From Spongospora subterranea f. sp. subterranea (Eukaryota; Endomyxa: Phytomyxea; Phytomyxea; Plasmodiophorida), in contig JAUGWO010000121.1 in the NCBI GenBank assembly GCA_049724395.1, forward strand, positions 1 through 64,000: DNA of 64,000 nt, read 5' to 3'. Positions 11,680 to 23,085 of this stretch are shown in pieces (positions within the stretch are counted from its first letter, which is position 1; each line of letters begins with the position of its first letter). Under the pieces are notes generated by a model that was not told the origin of the DNA, ran no database searches, and worked only from the letters and a program-made list of their open reading frames with translations. The position numbers and the translations under genes were made by a program.

Positions 11680-13239
11680 ATGCCTTTTCGGAATGACGCC
11701 GCTGCAATAACTACAGCGAATCGCTCTGAATACGGCCTTCATCCATTATATGCGACCCGCAAAGATAATATCGAGCTCAAACAACGCAGCAGTGCATGCC
11801 ATGTCGACCTTAAGAACAACGATCAAGTCTATCGAACGACAACGTCATTAGGATCGGCGCATTACGCCGACGACAACATGTTTCACAGCAGGAGTCATCA
11901 GACAATGGACCCATTATTGACTAACCGGCTCAAAGCGAGCTCTTCGTCGGTCGATATGAAACGGGACCTGTACGGGTCCCATATTCGCCTTGGCGATCAA
12001 ACTGATGTAAGACGGGAAGGAAGTACCCATGAAGGATTCCGAACACCTGAAGGATTCCAGCCAAGCCGTCCGGCTTGTTTACCATCATTTGATACGAGCA
12101 ACGTCAAGTTCGGGGCAGATAACAAGCGAAGCTTCGAGACAACCTCGGCGACAAGCTTTCCAAGACGTCCCATTCCGAAAAATGCCGGTGCTTCAAATCA
12201 GACGCGTCTAGCGACGACCATGTCCAGTATCTGTTTGGGGAACGATTCCAGGGAAGCAGGGACGTGGACAACGACCACAAAGGTCATGTTCAACGGATTT
12301 ATTCGTGGCGGGAAGCCAGAACAGCCTTCGGAAAGCGCCAGGAAGTATTTCGCACACGATCATGTTCGATTAGACATTGATCCCGTCGATGAGCCATGGA
12401 GCACAAGTACGGAACAGGAGTTTGTGGATAAATCGAGTTCGGCCGAAAACTTGGCTCAAGCAAGACTGCAATGGAATGAAAGGCGGCGCATCTTGGCCAC
12501 GTCAAGCGTGGCCTTGGGCGACCATCACTCTCCGTTGCAGTCCACTACGAGTAATACTCTCGACTTCCAGCAACCGCGAGCTCAATCCAATGAGGGAATT
12601 GACCCGTGTTTGTGGAAAAGTAGTGTAAAAATGGAATCGGTATTCGGACAAAGGTAGTCGACGACTCTCTGGCTAAGCTGATTATAGGGGGACACCGTCA
12701 ATACATGGACCACAGCTTATGACAATGATTTCCATTCCAAATCATCTGGATCAGGAGCGTTCGATAATCAATTCGTGAAAGACATTCGTGATAGGATGGC
12801 GAATCGTTCGGGAATCCATATCGGGGATGGGGCAACAGATGACGATCATCACTGGGATACGACAATGCACGAACATTTCAAGGAGTTAGGCCCAGAAGCG
12901 ATCAACATGCTGAAGGAAGGATCGAATAAGGCCATCAATACTAAGAAGAGCTTATTGGAATGTCATGTGAAGATTACAGATGGGTCGACAAGGGTGTTGC
13001 CCAGTTCCACATCTTCTGGCGTCTATTCACCTAAGACCATATCCAGGTCTCTCAAAGAAACTGATCATGTGAATCTGATGAGCAAATCCAAGGGCGCGTC
13101 CAGCGTCACTGTAGGTCACGACCTTCAATTACAGATTGGCACTGAATATCTGTGGCAGTTTGGGAGCGGAGGGACTGAAGGGTGGATCAGGAAGATACGA
13201 TGGGGAATCCGGGGGCGGTGGGGCGGACGGCGCCTATGA
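11680..13239 (+). CDS. Repetitive microtubule-associated (SAXO/TEX45-like) protein
   Basis: Exons 11680-12639 and 12688-13239 are joined by a 48-base intron (GTATTC to TATAG), giving 503 residues. The protein is low in hydrophobics. It repeats a loose module of a Ser-containing turn, a GD pair, a Thr-rich run, then a Tyr/Phe-Asp end; examples are SVALGDHHSPLQSTTSNTLDF and, across the splice, MESGDTVNTWTTAYDNDF. That pattern resembles axonemal microtubule-lining or stabilising proteins such as TEX45 and SAXO4 (PPP1R32), which would fit a flagellated cell. The splice is supported because it completes one repeat. The last 60 residues are Gly/Arg-rich and may include an unrecognised intron. Family assignment is moderate. 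Confidence 0.55.
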
Positions 13240-13570
13240 CCCAACACCTTCAGCGATCTCATTTCACATTGGGAATAAGGAATAGCCGATCCGATACATA
13301 TTCCACATTGAGTCTTGGGTCAAACCATTATAAACAGCTAGGGTAGTAAACCACACCTAATGGTTAACCCGTTCTCTTGTTTTCTTCTATCCGCGTTTTG
13401 AACAACAATCTAAAAGACATCTCAAATTTCAGAAAGTCTCGGGACTACGCCTGAATATCGACTGATATTACTGAATGTTTATTGATGAGATTGAGTTAAG
13501 AGATGATATGTAGCTGGTAGAGGGTGGTAGCAATTGTTGATTGGGGTTGACCCCATGACAAGGTGATGTG

Positions 13571-13709
13571 GATTCGCCACTTGTCGCACGGTACAGTATA
13601 CTGTATAGTGTATACTGATCCGCCACTTGTCGCACGGTACAGTATACTGTATAATGTATACTGATTTGCCACTTGTCGCACGGTACAGTATACTGTGTAG
13701 TGTATACTG
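13571..13709. repeat. Three-copy 46-bp tandem repeat
   Basis: Three units with an exact 46-base period (starts at 13577, 13623 and 13669 for the phrase CCACTTGTCGCACGG). Each unit holds the palindromic CAGTATACTG followed by GTATACTG. Differences between units are single bases. It lies 170 bases upstream of the PPR gene. Open frames over it are products of the repeat. Confidence 0.9.
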
Positions 13710-13881
13710 GGTAAAACTGTGATGATGAGGGTTGCGTCGATGACTCTAATGGGGAGCATGTTACCGACAGTGCCATCTTCCAGTACGCGTATCGTGAAGT
13801 CCATGCCCATGCCCATGGCGTAAATGTTGATCAGATCTCGCTCGCCCCTGATAAATTTCAACCCATCGATAGTCCTTCACC

Positions 13882-15991
13882 ATGTCCACTGGATCATTGA
13901 GTTCATTGTTCCGAGGCCGTTCAGTGACAATCCAGTCTGAACTGGCATCTCTACGATATCGGTTCTCGCGGCTCCTGCGGCAGGATGCGCCACCTGAGAA
14001 ATTCGCCGAGCTCAAACGAGAGCATCAGGCTTTATTACTGCGATCGGTTCACTCTGAGCATCTTCCGGCTGTTATCACCGATTATTTCGCACGATTCAAT
14101 CTGGACGTTCATGTGATCAACGCGGCTATGCAGTATTGCACAGGTATTGTGATTATCAGTTGTCATGGCTATCACCAGCTGCTTCATGACCGTCTCGTAT
14201 TTTAGAACTTGCGGATAGTATACGATATTCTGAGGCAGCTGACAATCGATCAGACCCGTATCTGAGGCAGCTGACAATCGATCAGACCCGTATTTACGAA
14301 AGAGGCCGAGATCGTTGCGATCGATGCCATTACATGATGAACGGCCTCGTAAAGAGACCCATTATCGTAATGTTGACCAAACCGTATGTGTGGCTGAATT
14401 GCCGCCAACCGAAGCGCGATTACTGCCAACCGGCCGATACGGTATCAACCTGCGAAGCGCTGACGACTATAGGAGCGATAATCAAGACGAGTCGAGGATC
14501 ATCTGTAAGCACATTATAGGGCTTCTGCCCAAGATACAGTGCAATTCCAATACATATCGTTTGGCGATCAAGATGGCGTCCAGGTTCGGATCGGCCGATA
14601 TGTGTCAAATGCTGGTCGACCAGGCCATGGGCCGAGGGCTGTCGCTGACAACCCTGTCGTGGTGCTCGCTGATTGCCGCCTATGGTCGTGAGAAACGACT
14701 GCATGAAGCGTCGCGTGTATTCTCAATGCTCCAGCAACAGAAGGTGACACATGTTCAGCCGTATAAAGCGATCATGACGGCCTTTGGCAAGTTTGGGGAA
14801 ACCGATGTCGTTTGGCGTTTGTACGAGCGGATGAAATCAGAAAATATCAAGCCGACGGCGCTGATCTATGAGACCGTTCTGCATTTCATGACGGTGGGAA
14901 ATCGAATCAAGGAATTGCTCCAAGTTCTAGAGGATATGGAAGCGGCTGGAGAACATCCTCTGGGTCCAATAGTCGTCGACGTGGTGCAACGTCTGGGAAT
15001 CAGCCACGTTGATTACTCAATTCGACTGTGGCAACGGATGAACGATCCGACGATGAACCGGGAATGGCATCTCGTCGCTATTCAATTGGCATGCGTCTAT
15101 GCAAGGGCGCGTCGCATCCGACAAGCTGACGATGTCCTCCAGGCGCTCAAACGCCATGGCAAGTTCGAGTTCAACGCGCTCGACAAATGCGCATTGGTTG
15201 GTGCGTTCTCTGCCAGCGGTGAATACGATAGAGCCAAGGCTCTTTTGATGAAATGGTGCAAAGACCTAGGCGATGTACCTTTCAATCAACGGAATGCCGT
15301 TAATCAGGCCGTGTCAGATCTTTTGGAGAATTCCCGTTCCAGAGATGACATTGACGACGTGATGACGATCTCTCTCGATTCGAGGTTTTCTCTAATGGCG
15401 CGGACAAGTAAGTTCCCGAATACCCGAACCCTCTACGCCACTCGTTGACAATCTTTCATGACAGTTAACAAGGCGCTTCGCATGTATACCCGTTGGCATG
15501 CGACCTCAACAGACATGGACGTCTTCGAGCGGCGACTTCTGCAGTCGGCATTATGGCCGGCCGATCTATATCCGGCTCTGATTCTCGCGTGCGTTGAGGC
15601 CAACGACATGCCCCGGTGCTTGCGGTTGGTGACCAACGAGATCAAGTCGTTGAGCCTGAACGATAGCGGTGCTTGCCTCGTGCGACGTGTCAAGCATCGC
15701 CTGCTTTCCTGTGCGCAAAACAGCAGCAACGACGTGATTCGAGCCGATCTTCACGCCGAACTGCTATTCGGGATGGGTATTGACATGTACCCTGGGAATT
15801 TCGTGGCGTTCGCCAAGTCCTGTATCAAGCTGCGGCGATGGGATTACTTTGACCGGCTGGTCGAGGCGATGGCTCGTTCCAATCTCCGACTACCTGAATC
15901 GCTCATGCGTCAAGCTGAATCATTCATCAATGACGATAGGCCAACCGCATCCACTCAACCTGGTTTGACTCCCCAAATACATGTACCTTAG
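13882..15991 (+). CDS. Pentatricopeptide repeat (PPR) protein
   Basis: Exon 1 is 13882-14143, and the main exon runs to 15407. A clear 57-base intron at 15408-15464 then leads to the last exon, 15465-15991. The central part shows tandem helical pairs of PPR type, for example LSWCSLIAAYGREKRLHEAS, YKAIMTAFGKFGETDVVWRLYERM and ALIYETVLHFMTVGNRIKEL. Most such proteins bind organellar RNA. The amino end is Arg-rich and could be a mitochondrial targeting segment. The first splice is complicated by an exact 32-bp tandem duplication (14229-14292). The natural acceptor at 14205 is in frame only if one copy is ignored, whereas an acceptor at 14270 in the second copy would restore the frame. Confidence 0.75.
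14229..14292. repeat. Exact 32-bp tandem duplication at a PPR exon edge
   Basis: 14229-14260 and 14261-14292 are identical. The length is not a multiple of three, so it changes the frame of the PPR gene unless splicing avoids it. Confidence 0.95.
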
Positions 15992-16050
15992 TTTCGCCAT
16001 TTCCCCCCATCGGGATCTTTGCCTCAGCAGATATTTTGGAACCTTGATCG

Positions 16051-17403
16051 ATGAAGGTGGTGGCGATCAGCGTGATTGACAGTCGGGAAATTGATCCATG
16101 CTGGAAATGGCCATTGGATCAAACGGCGTCTCGTGTCCAATGGCGTATGTGCAATATCGAGCGTATTCCCCATTCTGACGATATCGTTCATGATGGGCAG
16201 ATCGCCGTCCTCGACCTATCGCTGAACAGCCTCAGCACGATATCGTCCCGCATCGCCGCCTTTTCCTCGCTTCGCGTCCTGAATCTATCGCAAAACCTAT
16301 TACGAACGATATCGATGAAGGGCCTGCCGAGCCTGGTCGACCTAGATCTAGGTCGCAATCTACTGACGACGATCGAAATGTTGCATCTTCCATCGCTGCT
16401 CCGTTTAAACCTGGCCGGGAATTCCCTATCCGATTTCCTGGCCAACCTTGACCTACCCGTGTTGACTTCCCTGGATCTCACCAGCAACACGATAACAACC
16501 CTGGACGGGATCCGTCGCCTGGCCAATCTCAATATCCTCATCGCTGAACACAATCTGATCGACGACCTCTCCCCGATAATGCCGTTATCGTCGTTGACCG
16601 TCGCCCGATTCGCCTGCAATCGATTGGCGTCGTTGACCAATGTTCGCCAAGTCTTGCTCTGTATGAAGTCGTTGACCGCTCTGACGTTCTGGGGCAATCC
16701 GATCGCATCGGACCCAATCTATCGGCTAACGATATTGGAAGCCGTAACTGCCGATCTCCTCGACGAGCAGACCGTTGGCAGATCGACGAGGGAGCGGTTC
16801 GCCAAGATGGCGACAGACGAGGCCATTACGGATCTGATCAGCGCGATCACGAAGGAGTTCGGCGCCTGTGTTGAGAGCGAGGAATCCCTTGCCGAGGAGT
16901 ATATCGCCGATATCAGACGGCTAGAGCGGGAAGCGGAAACAGGTCTGGCCGCCTATAGAGACATGATCAACCAGGAGCTACGAGAGACCATATCGTACCT
17001 GCAGATGGCGCGATCCAGACAGGGCTGGGCGGTCGGGCGAGAGGCGCTGGTGGAATGGAGGAGGCAGGTCGAGCAGATGGAGGCGGATAGGGGGAAGGCG
17101 GTTGAGGACCAGAGGAAGCGCAGACAGGAGCAGGACAAACGACGACGTGAGAAGGCGATCGCAACACGCCATATCGACCACAAACTGTACACGATATCGC
17201 TGAGGAAACCGGGAATATGGAGGGCGATGAAGGCGCGGGAATTGGAATTACAACAACAGGAGCAAGGATGTGGCGTAAGGGAGGTCGTGGCCCAGATGGA
17301 TCTGCTGCCAAAGAATACAACAGGGACGGGCGGAAATATAGACGGTGCCGTTGATGGGCATAAACTCATTGACGATTATGTCAATCGCGTATTACACCAA
17401 TAG
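16051..17403 (+). CDS. Leucine-rich repeat protein with coiled-coil tail
   Basis: Single-exon gene of 450 residues. Residues 45-215 form about seven SDS22-type LRRs of roughly 22 residues (ALLDLSLNSLSTISSRI-like units, with LRLNLAGNSLSDF and LTSLDLTSNTITTLDGI). They are capped by the FWGNPIASDPIYR segment that typically ends SDS22-like arrays. Residues 260-390 are strongly charged and predicted coiled coil. The layout recalls ciliary LRR proteins such as LRRC23 or DRC3, but the match is too general to name it. It starts at the first Met, 60 bases after the end of the PPR gene on the same strand. Confidence 0.8.
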   Translation: MKVVAISVIDSREIDPCWKWPLDQTASRVQWRMCNIERIPHSDDIVHDGQIAVLDLSLNSLSTISSRIAAFSSLRVLNLSQNLLRTISMKGLPSLVDLDLGRNLLTTIEMLHLPSLLRLNLAGNSLSDFLANLDLPVLTSLDLTSNTITTLDGIRRLANLNILIAEHNLIDDLSPIMPLSSLTVARFACNRLASLTNVRQVLLCMKSLTALTFWGNPIASDPIYRLTILEAVTADLLDEQTVGRSTRERFAKMATDEAITDLISAITKEFGACVESEESLAEEYIADIRRLEREAETGLAAYRDMINQELRETISYLQMARSRQGWAVGREALVEWRRQVEQMEADRGKAVEDQRKRRQEQDKRRREKAIATRHIDHKLYTISLRKPGIWRAMKARELELQQQEQGCGVREVVAQMDLLPKNTTGTGGNIDGAVDGHKLIDDYVNRVLHQ

Positions 17404-18480
17404 TAGCTATTGATCTCCTCAATTTCAATACTGACCAAGGGCCAATGCGCTTTTTCGATAATGAAAACAAAAACTATTTCTAAATCAAAGATAATGAATA
17501 AAATAGCAACTAGATAGGAGTAAAATCTAATTGTTAAGCGTCTCCAAATGGTTAGGTACTAAAACAATTGTGTTGTCACGCGTGGCGACCCGTTGCAAGA
17601 AACCCCATCGAATGATTGATCAGGCAGCAACACCCAGGGCCACAATATTCAATCGAACAATGGGACAGTGTATTAATGAGAGGAGGTGGATATGGATTAT
17701 GGAGAATGGGGCGCCATGTCATCTGGTCATGGAGCTGGCAGTGATTCATACTGGATCGATCGAACTTCGTCATCCGTTATCACCGTTCGACGCTGGAACT
17801 CGGTTATCGATATTCGCCGCCGAACAAACAGGGGCAGTGGTCTTGAATCGACCTCATTCCCAATGGCGACGTTGCTGGAACAGGCGATGATCAATAACGA
17901 CATGATGATCAGCAGAACGATCGGCAGGGGAGAGCCCATATCCGACCAAACAACTAGTAGAATGGGATGAAATGGCCGACTGTGATATAACGGATCACCC
18001 CAATTGACAATCGTCAGTCGGCGAATACAACATCCTGTGAACACAATGGCCCAGTTCACGTGATGGGACTGGGGTCAGGCGCGCACGAACCTGGCTCAAA
18101 ACGGGAACTTCATGCACCATAACTTGGAATTACAAATGGAATTGCGACAAAGATTGTCAAGGACCTGACGATGTTGCGATCTCTACAATGTTGTCTGGTA
18201 GTCGCATTGATAACGTATTGCAGAATGAGCAGTATAAATAGGTCCCTGACGGCTACTGATGACGATTATCATGCTCCGAAGTGTGTGGCGTTTTCACAGT
18301 AATGCCCTCCCAGACTAAGGCCCATTCATACCGCTCATTCTAGAAAGCATATCAATACACGCTGTTGAGATAAGACAACATTGTCGGTTCATGAAGAGAG
18401 GCTAATACAAATCTTCGATTCCCGAACCAAGACATGAGCGGGAAAAAATCCAGCAATCATGATTTGGTGTGCACCGGTTC
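17404..18480. other. Gene-poor stretch
   Basis: No confident gene. A minus-strand frame at 17727-18059 encodes 110 residues with one strong membrane segment (LPIVLLIIMSLLIIACSSNV) and could be a small membrane protein, but it has no recognisable homologue and overlaps an equally long plus-strand frame. Confidence 0.35.
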
Positions 18481-18699
18481 TTGACAAGCAACGTGTTTGT
18501 TGTATGGGTATGATACTACTGGTTTATCATGAATTCATCACAGCCCAACAAATATCGGAAAACCTGAGGGGACACGTCGATTGCTCGATACGAACCTCTG
18601 TTGAGTCTCAGGAAATGCCCCAATCACACGCAGACAATATTGTCATGAAGATCGTCGTCGAGGGCATTCTCGAAGGCTCGCGCTGAATCGCCAGCTATG

Positions 18700-19000
18700 A
18701 GCAGGTGAATCCTCAACCGTATGCGATATCAATGAAGCCATCGTAGACTGACCGTGTCGATTAGACAGCCCATACCACTGTTCCGGTCATGGACCGACCA
18801 CCATCTCTAGATCATCCCAGTAAAATTTCACGCCACGATGGGTAAAATGCATTGAGGAAGTTGAGCACCGCGTCAAACATGATCTCATCAGTATTGCCGC
18901 TCGTACAGAGGTATGGGCAAGCAAAATGCATCTTGTGATGGAAAGCGGGCGGGTACGGCGGAAATACGACATGCCATGAGGAATCGAGGGCTGTCAAAAC
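18700..19000 (-). mobile_element. hAT-like transposase remnant
   Basis: The minus strand reads TDEIMFDAVLNFLNAFYPSW, then REILLG, a stop, and DGGRSMTG. This is the order seen in hAT-type transposases around the second catalytic Asp (MF...LD..P.W..KLIgvttDGa..MtG). The in-frame stop and the lack of further domains indicate a dead fragment. Plus-strand frames in 18480-19430 are also open and protein-like, so a host gene here is not excluded. Confidence 0.4.
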
Positions 19001-19009
19001 CCCAGTGAA

Positions 19010-20052
19010 TATATCGAGAGAGACTGGGAGATGGTCGGAAGGTCACCTGCTCGACTATGATTTACAGCAATCGACAAATGGGGCGGATTTCTGAACGTGC
19101 TTGTTTGTTTGAAAGATATCGACGGCATCATCAAACGTTTTCTGGCTATAGGACGACCGGAGGTGGCACATGCAGGTCAATCAATCAGTTGATGGTTGTG
19201 AGGGCACCCATATTGGCGAACCGTTGTTTGAACCCGCGGCGACCACTGGTGAAAACAATTGGTTGGGAGCGGTTCAAGTCTTGCCTCACCTTGAGGTTGA
19301 CGAGTTTGATCATGAGATGAGAGTGAGTCAACAAGCATTTGCCTCATTTTTTAAGGATATTGAAGGAAATAATGCACACGGCATGTATTGTGTGATTACA
19401 ACGTACTGTAGGGGATCCTGTTTGTCATAATCAATCCCAAAATCCTCAGAGAGAAGTTTGGATTCAGCTAGCGTTCGCAATAGATAAAATACCTAGGTCA
19501 TTTCGGGAACGGTGCACCCCATCCACTTGTGAAATACCTGATCAGTAATCTCATATCGCTTTCACAATAAACATCAGCAACGCTCCAAGAATTTTGTAAA
19601 CTAATCATAATCAAAAAGTGCTACCGAAATCCGGTTGAGATTAACCTCAAACAGGTTCAGGGACACGTCGATCAGTATCACATAAAACAGCCTCAATTCT
19701 AACCACAATCATCATTACCAGCTCATTATTCGATCGAGATTAGTGTCAATGATTTCTGGTGAACAAAATCAGTTGGCCTGGAAATATCGTTGGATAGAAG
19801 TGATAGAGCAACTGTTATTTCCTGCTGAGATACTGATGGAATTTCAAAAGCGTTACCGATAACATCGGCTGCTTTTGAAAAATCGTTTGATAGTGAATAT
19901 AAACGTGCCAAGTCCTCCCCCATTGAGTATCAAAATGAATAGTCAAGTAATTAAAGAGACCTACAGTTTATGGACCTATTGATATATAAACTCGATATAT
20001 AATCCACAACATCTCAAAAGTCATAGCCGCAATCGGGGCCTTGATCATGGTA
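19010..20052. other. No confident gene
   Basis: A plus-strand frame (19170-19430) with an acidic, protein-like sequence and a minus-strand frame of 65 residues (19726-19923) are present, but neither has a recognisable domain or a clear splice partner. The 19498-19518 motif recurs at 21140-21160. Confidence 0.3.
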
Positions 20053-21018
20053 CTAACTGCCTCTGGAATTTTGAAGATTACGAAAAATTTTGCTCATTCG
20101 ATCCAAAACAATTCTGAATAATTTCAAATGCGAATACTCTTGACCAGATGAGCAATTAACTACAATAAGCTTTGTACGATTATAAATATGGTCGATAACG
20201 GCCCAAGTTGTCCAGGATGTCGATAATATTTCATATCCTTTGATAAGACATTCAAGTCGATCCTGTCGAGTGATAATGATCTTGTCATCATTTCCCTGAT
20301 GGTGAATATCCGTTGGTCGATTTAATTGACTGCAATAATTCAATAGTACTTCGAGAATGATGGATGAGTCGCCGATGGATGAGTCGCCGATGGATGAGTC
20401 GCCGACGGATGAGTCGCCGACGAAATACGTTAACACTTCCAATAGTTCTTTGACCTCCAATAAATTAATTCCTTCATTATTTGTGAGTTGATGTGCTATT
20501 GTCCCAATATGTTTAAGCGTTTGATCAAGCAATTTAGGGAGGTGATATTTGCGACATAACGTTATTCCATAAATCCATTTCGATGATTTCATCTTGATTT
20601 GATTTATGAGTTCCAGTTCGCACTGCTCTTTAACTTCATTGCTCATCATGAAATTGGCGATTATAAGAATTAAAATCACATCTTGGATAGACTGATACTG
20701 AGATGGGTTTACTAGACCGTAAACTGTTCGAAGGAAAAGGTCGAACAGCCGATTGGCCTCACCAGGTGAAAGGTTCACAGACCCAATTGACTCTGGTATT
20801 GATATATCCGGTAATACAATATCACATATTGATCGTGATCCCGAACAGTTATCGTTATGATCCTGGGGCCATTTCACATATTGTTCGATCATTGAGCAGG
20901 CGGGCATCATCACCGCTTTATGAACATAGAAATCGACCTTCGATAACCTAAGAACTAAATCACTCGATGACTCGTTATTGAATAACGCCTCTAAAGCTGC
21001 AGTCTTTTTACAGTTCAT
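20053..21018 (-). CDS. BTB/POZ-domain protein
   Basis: A 321-residue frame from Met at 21018. Residues 17-130 form a BTB/POZ domain: SDLVLRLSKVDFYVHKAVMMPACSMI is the typical start, including the conserved D and HK. The rest is helical, with a BACK-like feel, and contains a tetrapeptide-scale repeat (GDSSI, four copies) from a 15-bp tandem repeat at about 20359-20420. BTB proteins often act as cullin-3 adaptors or dimerisation modules; no kelch, MATH or zinc-finger partner domain is visible. The end may continue through an intron after NSRGS. Confidence 0.7.
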   Translation of the reverse strand: MNCKKTAALEALFNNESSSDLVLRLSKVDFYVHKAVMMPACSMIEQYVKWPQDHNDNCSGSRSICDIVLPDISIPESIGSVNLSPGEANRLFDLFLRTVYGLVNPSQYQSIQDVILILIIANFMMSNEVKEQCELELINQIKMKSSKWIYGITLCRKYHLPKLLDQTLKHIGTIAHQLTNNEGINLLEVKELLEVLTYFVGDSSVGDSSIGDSSIGDSSIILEVLLNYCSQLNRPTDIHHQGNDDKIIITRQDRLECLIKGYEILSTSWTTWAVIDHIYNRTKLIVVNCSSGQEYSHLKLFRIVLDRMSKIFRNLQNSRGS

Positions 21019-21675
21019 CTCTGACCAGTAATCTACTCTGCCCTAATCCTATTGTATGCGGTGCCGGTGCCACACCCAAGTCGCTAAATTCCGCAAATTA
21101 TTGTTCATCCGATAGTTCCGATGGTATGTAGGAGTAGATCATTTCGGGAACGGTGCACCGATCGGAAAATGTCTCAAAGAAAACATCGTATGGTTCAATC
21201 ATAATTTATACCAAACGTGTAATTTTAGCATTGAAATCACTATCAACTAAATATATTCGATGGCCGGACAGATAGGTATTGTTGGTTGCTGGTGCGGCGC
21301 AGCTTCTCAATTATCTTCCGCTGCACGATGGGATGCGGAGGCACGAGATGCGACCATAGAAACACTTATCCGGAGGTCGACAGCCTTCGTCAACCAGTAG
21401 GTCGGGAGAACCGGTTTTCCCTGGGAAATCCTGCGGTCAATGGTTTCCGCCGCCCATCGTCCACCGTTATCGGCACCGCCCGGCCATGTCTGTGGCGTCC
21501 CGGCCTCCCATACCAGTCCCCGCCTCCCCTACCAGTGATGATTGGTCACCCTAGTGTACATTAATCACCCAATCTTCCGGATGGGGTCCAGTACATACAG
21601 TATGAGCGGCCTCTGCTTTAGACGACTGTATTCAGACCAGGGACGATATTCCATTTGACAAAACAGCAGTTCCAA
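21019..21675. other. Intergenic, partly GC-rich
   Basis: Between the divergent BTB and EIPR1 genes. A 46-codon plus-strand frame from 21259 (beginning MAGQIGIVGC) is open but unsupported. The rest holds GC-rich sequence with no recognisable gene. Confidence 0.35.
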
Positions 21676-23062
21676 ATGCCCAGCAAATCGAGGTTAGGTG
21701 ATGCTGGGTCAGCTCGCGCGGCCTTGCTTTCATTAAACACGCCATCACGCTCCTTGTATGATTGTGAGCAAGTTTCAGCTGGTTATAGCCTAAAGTTTAT
21801 GGCGTTAGATGCCCGTTGGTTGTTGAGGGAGCTGATCTAGCACTTCATTATTTTGCATGCGCTGGTGTTAAATCTGGCAACCCGATTCAGATACTAGCTT
21901 ACAATGATGATTCATTGGCAATTGAATCCTGGTCTCTCAAACACTCGTCACCCGGGAACATCTGGAACATGTCGACTTTGGTTTCTCTTCCGAGGTTTTC
22001 AACGCAATAGAGCTCATCCGCATTGTAGATCTGAACATGAACTCAGGTCGGTTCTTATCACAAAAAGTGATGCTAATGCCCCACGAGCCTCAAGCACCGC
22101 GTCAATCAGTGTTATCCAATACGCATCGTCCGATAGTGAAAGTTCTAAACAAGTTCCCATTTCCATTTCAGAAACTGTTTCATTCCCCAAACATCCAGCT
22201 GAGATGACCTATGCGACGTTTTGTGACGCAGGTCAATATATCATGAGAATGAATGTATCTGCTCAACACATTGCCTGATTGATAACTGATAGATTCTGTT
22301 GTTACCCTTGATCGCGAGACCTTAAGACATTGGCATATTGATCGAGGCTCGTCGGAGCCTAATTTGTCGGATGGTTTCGTATTCGGAAAAGTCCCCAATC
22401 TTCGAGTTGGAAAGCCAGACCCGCTTTCTGCTGGACGATTCATTGCCGCGAGTGGTGCAAATGTCAATGTATTTGACTGGCGCCAGGCTTCACCCTCTGA
22501 AAGCGCCTTGCAAATTTCATCAGCTCATCCCGCGCCGATTCAAGATTTAGATATTAACCCGAACAAACCCCATCATTTGGTGACTGCAGGTATTCATGTA
22601 GTCGAGGTAGCGCCGAATTCGCTGAGTTTGTATATTTCAGGCAGTGATGGGAGTATTAGGTTTTGGGATTTGAGGCGCCCCGATGCGCCGATATTAATGC
22701 TGTTAGGTCATACCCACTGGGTCGAGTCGGTCGCGTATAATCACGTCGGTACCATTATGCTTTGAACCATTTCATGCTCAAACAGAATGTTTCAGCATCA
22801 TGATCAGCTCGTTTTATCTGGATCATCAGATTGCACAGTACGCCTCTGGAGTGCACAGTCGGTTTCGTCCGCCCCCTCAATAGGCTTAGATACAAGCGAG
22901 TCGCCGAATAGAGTTATTGAGATCATCAAAGACCATGAGGATAGTGTGTATCAAGCATGTTGGTCAGCTAGCGATGCATGGGTTTTCGCGTCGCTCTCGT
23001 ACGACGGACGAGTGGTCGTGAATAATGTGAATCAAACGGAAAAATACAAGATTTTGCTCTGA
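21676..23062 (+). CDS. EIPR1: EARP-interacting protein homologue (TSSC1/EIPR1), WD40
   Basis: A WD40 protein homologous to human EIPR1 (TSSC1), which binds the EARP and GARP tethering complexes and acts in endosomal recycling and dense-core vesicle formation. Six exons can be placed, with introns at 21782-21840, 21995-22046, 22232-22292, 22590-22640 and 22745-22795; all are GT-AG of 51 to 61 bases and restore one frame. Diagnostic matches are GNIWNMST (human GEIWHISA), IQDLDINPNK, GHTHWVESVAYNHHHDQLVL and the carboxy end DHEDSVYQACWSASDAWVFASLSYDGRVVVNNV followed by KYKILL. The start at 21676 is the first sensible Met; 21655 is not an ATG. Confidence 0.92.
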
Positions 23063-23085
23063 CTGAAGCGTTTAAAATCAATAGT

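Noticed and set aside
13468-13861. Minus-strand frames of about 100-120 residues
   Set aside because: They are made by the 46-bp tandem repeats.
16953-17369. Minus-strand Pro/Ser/Cys-rich frames
   Set aside because: Antisense of the LRR protein's coiled coil.
21286-21564. GC-rich 92-codon frame
   Set aside because: No domain, low-complexity composition and no good start.
21795-21820. Frameshift in EIPR1
   Set aside because: A 59-base intron at 21782-21840 restores the frame and the alignment.
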